Assembly: GCA_033060915.1 (NCBI GenBank)
Contig: CM065393.1
Location: forward strand, 9,979,501 to 10,043,500
From: Euryodendron excelsum
Lineage: Eukaryota; Streptophyta; Magnoliopsida; Ericales; Pentaphylacaceae
Direction: 5' to 3'
Length of the DNA: 64,000 nucleotides
Numbering within the stretch: the stretch's first letter is position 1; the number at the start of each line of letters is the position of its first letter. Shown here piece by piece: positions 62,636 through 64,000 of the stretch. The position numbers and the translations under genes were made by a program. The notes under the pieces were generated by a model. The model saw only the letters and a list, made by a program, of their open reading frames with translations. It was not told where the DNA came from and did not search any database.

Positions 62636-62643
62636 TATTTATA
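62636..62643 (-). promoter_or_regulatory. TATA box of the solo LTR
   Basis: TATAAATA on the minus strand, matching 6431 and 9843 in the related LTRs. Confidence 0.6.
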
Positions 62644-62695
62644 GACAGAGAATTGTCCTAACGCCTGTTGCAGTGGTGCTAGGCAAAAAATCCTT

Positions 62696-62720
62696 CTGGT
62701 GCCACTAGAAGTGGCGCCAG
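62696..62720 (-). promoter_or_regulatory. Dyad upstream of the solo LTR TATA box
   Basis: Arms CTGGTGCCACT (62696-62706) and AGTGGCGCCAG (62710-62720) pair at 10 of 11 positions around a 3-base centre, about 53 bp upstream of the TATA box on the minus strand. A weaker related dyad lies at about 62660-62682. Confidence 0.55.
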
Positions 62721-63473
62721 GCCAAATTTTGGCTTGTCAGTCACTTAAGAAAGTTTTAAGGTTGGCAAGCAAACTATTTTCAGAAGATTTGGGCACCTGT
62801 ACTAGTGACTACCATGCAATTTTTAGCTTGGCTTTCCTAGGAGTGGCTTTGGAAGGTCTGGGAATGATTTGAAAGACTAGGAATGGCCCGGAAGGCCGGA
62901 AAGGGACAAGAACCCCTGAAATAAAGTCTCAGGAGTAATAGACTTGAAGAATGATGTCAAGATGTGACGGAGGGGTTGACCGGGCCATTAGGAGTAAAAC
63001 GGTCAATCGAGCCGGAAAGCTATTGGGATGGACTTGGAATGTCCCGGAAGAAGACTGGAGGCTTAGAAACATTAACTAGAATGTTCCAGGAGGTGGCTGG
63101 TTTGATACCCAGAGACAGTATAGTCGAAAAAGGCAACCGGCCTACTAGGGGTAAAATAGTCATTTTGCGTCAGGTTTGCCAAAACTGACTTAGAATGATT
63201 CAAAAATGCATCGGATGGCCAGGGTTACTATCAGAAACATCCTTGGGAGGTTACCAGTTTGATACCCAGAGCCGGTGTGGTTCTTAGGGCACTCGGATGC
63301 CTTAGGGCAAAATGGTCATTTAGCTTCAAATGGGCCCTACGGGACCCAGGAAGCAACCAGTGGACTAAATTGGAATTTAAAAGTCAGGTTAGAGTCTAAA
63401 TATGTATGTGATGTGTGAAAGTGAGCTCATTCGGGCTAAAGATTGTCGTGCGGGCAAAAATGGGGTGCTTACA

Positions 63474-64000
63474 ACTTCACCTCGCATGATGGAGCTTTAA
63501 AGTTCAGAAGTCGATTGTGTGTTCCAAATATACCTGAGATCAGGAGGCAAGTTTTGGAGGAAGCCCACAATACAAAGTTCACTATACATCCAGGAGGCAC
63601 AAAAATGTATCGGGATTTGAAGAAGGAAATAGTCGAGTTCGTATCACGATGCCTACAATGCCAACAGATTAAAGCAGAACATCAAAGATCGGCAGGACTA
63701 CTTCAACCTTTACCGATAATAGAATGGAAGTGGAAGCATGTCACCATGGATTTCGTTGTACAACTGTTGAGATCGCCACGGGGTTGCAATGCCATATGGG
63801 TTGTTGTTGATTGCCTCACCAAATCTGTACATTTCTTACCAGTGAAGACTCTACTCTTTATCAAAGCATGCGACCCTCTATATTACGAAAATTGTTCGAT
63901 TACACGGTACACTAGTTTCAATAGTGTCCAATTGAGACCCAAGATTTGTGTCGAAATTTTGAAAGAGTTTGCAAAGGGCTTTGGGCACTGAATTGAAGTC
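63474..64000 (+). pseudogene. Gypsy integrase, 5' part, broken and leaving the window
   Basis: DGALKFRSRLCVPN, then the HHCC zinc-binding region (AHNTKFTIHPGG... CLQCQQIKAEHQ). The usual YWW-GMK segment between the histidines and cysteines is missing, apparently through a short in-frame deletion. The core begins HVTMDFVVQL (first catalytic Asp) and IWVVVDCLTKSVHFLPVKT. A frameshift near 63870 follows; in the continuing frame the second Asp of SDRDP reads Asn and the next Arg codon is TGA. The remainder, including any chromodomain, lies outside the window. Confidence 0.85.

Larger units (their letters stand above)
59373..63473 (-). mobile_element. Solo LTR of the Tat-like family inserted in the gypsy pol
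   Basis: 4101 bp bounded by TGTCGCGCCCGG and GGGGTGCTTACA on the + strand, with ACTTA (59368-59372) and ACTTC (63474-63478) as a 5-bp target duplication with one change. Same family and order as 3798-7885: terminal block, purine-rich repeats (about 59900-61700), TATA box and dyad, 156-bp units. It contains no primer site or coding region, so it arose by LTR-LTR recombination. A run of 17 G lies at 62196-62212. Confidence 0.9.

Overview
This is a nuclear plant chromosome segment, most likely from a eudicot. It holds one recognisable host gene with an intron, set in AT-rich DNA packed with plant-type retrotransposons (Ty3/gypsy, Ty1/copia, an L1-type LINE) and small inverted-repeat elements. 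There are no operons, bacterial features or CRISPR arrays. I could not name the species.

Host gene (about 19.4-31.2 kb, + strand): a two-exon orthologue of ZEITLUPE/ADAGIO1, the blue-light-sensing LOV/F-box/kelch subunit of an SCF ubiquitin ligase that sets the circadian period. Exon 1 (19761-19981) and exon 2 (29006-30614) join in frame to 609 residues, across a 9024-bp GT-AG intron that splits the codon of the flavin-binding cysteine. The intron holds a tandem duplication, GC-rich and inverted-repeat insertions and a SINE-like sequence. The 5' leader is CT-rich and contains a two-codon upstream ORF.

Left flank (1-14 kb): a nest of minus-strand Ty3/gypsy sequences. The part of a Tat/Ogre-like element inside the window runs gag remnant, tRNA-type primer-binding site, then a 4.1-kb 5' LTR (3798-7885). 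It abuts an older, incomplete LTR of the same family (7886-11711). That LTR in turn breaks the gag of a second, Athila-like element, whose leader, primer-binding site and LTR run to 13967. A decayed hAT transposase end lies at 15.7 kb.

Middle (31-48 kb): AT-rich DNA with MITEs, SINE-like Pol III promoters, a 5'-truncated L1-type LINE (38.1-42.1 kb) carrying a C-terminal RNase H and an internal three-copy repeat, a candidate solo gypsy LTR (42.3-44.7 kb) and two hAT-like elements.

Right flank (48-64 kb): a gypsy-type LTR fragment, then a minus-strand copia element that keeps its 3' LTR but lacks its 5' part, then a Tekay/Del-like Ty3/gypsy element (long 5' LTR, tRNA-Met primer site, gag, protease, RT, RNase H, integrase). 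This last element is split between RNase H and integrase by a 4.1-kb solo LTR of the same Tat-like family as at the left end, flanked by a near-perfect 5-bp target duplication. Every autonomous element here is broken by stops or frameshifts. In the right-hand gypsy element, nearly all the stops look like C-to-T changes. The most unusual unexplained patterns are five doublets of TTCGAA-like palindromes at exactly 21-bp spacing inside the gypsy LTR, and the architecture of the 4-kb Tat-like LTRs: roughly 156-164-bp repeats with a quasi-palindromic core, and a dyad just upstream of the TATA box.
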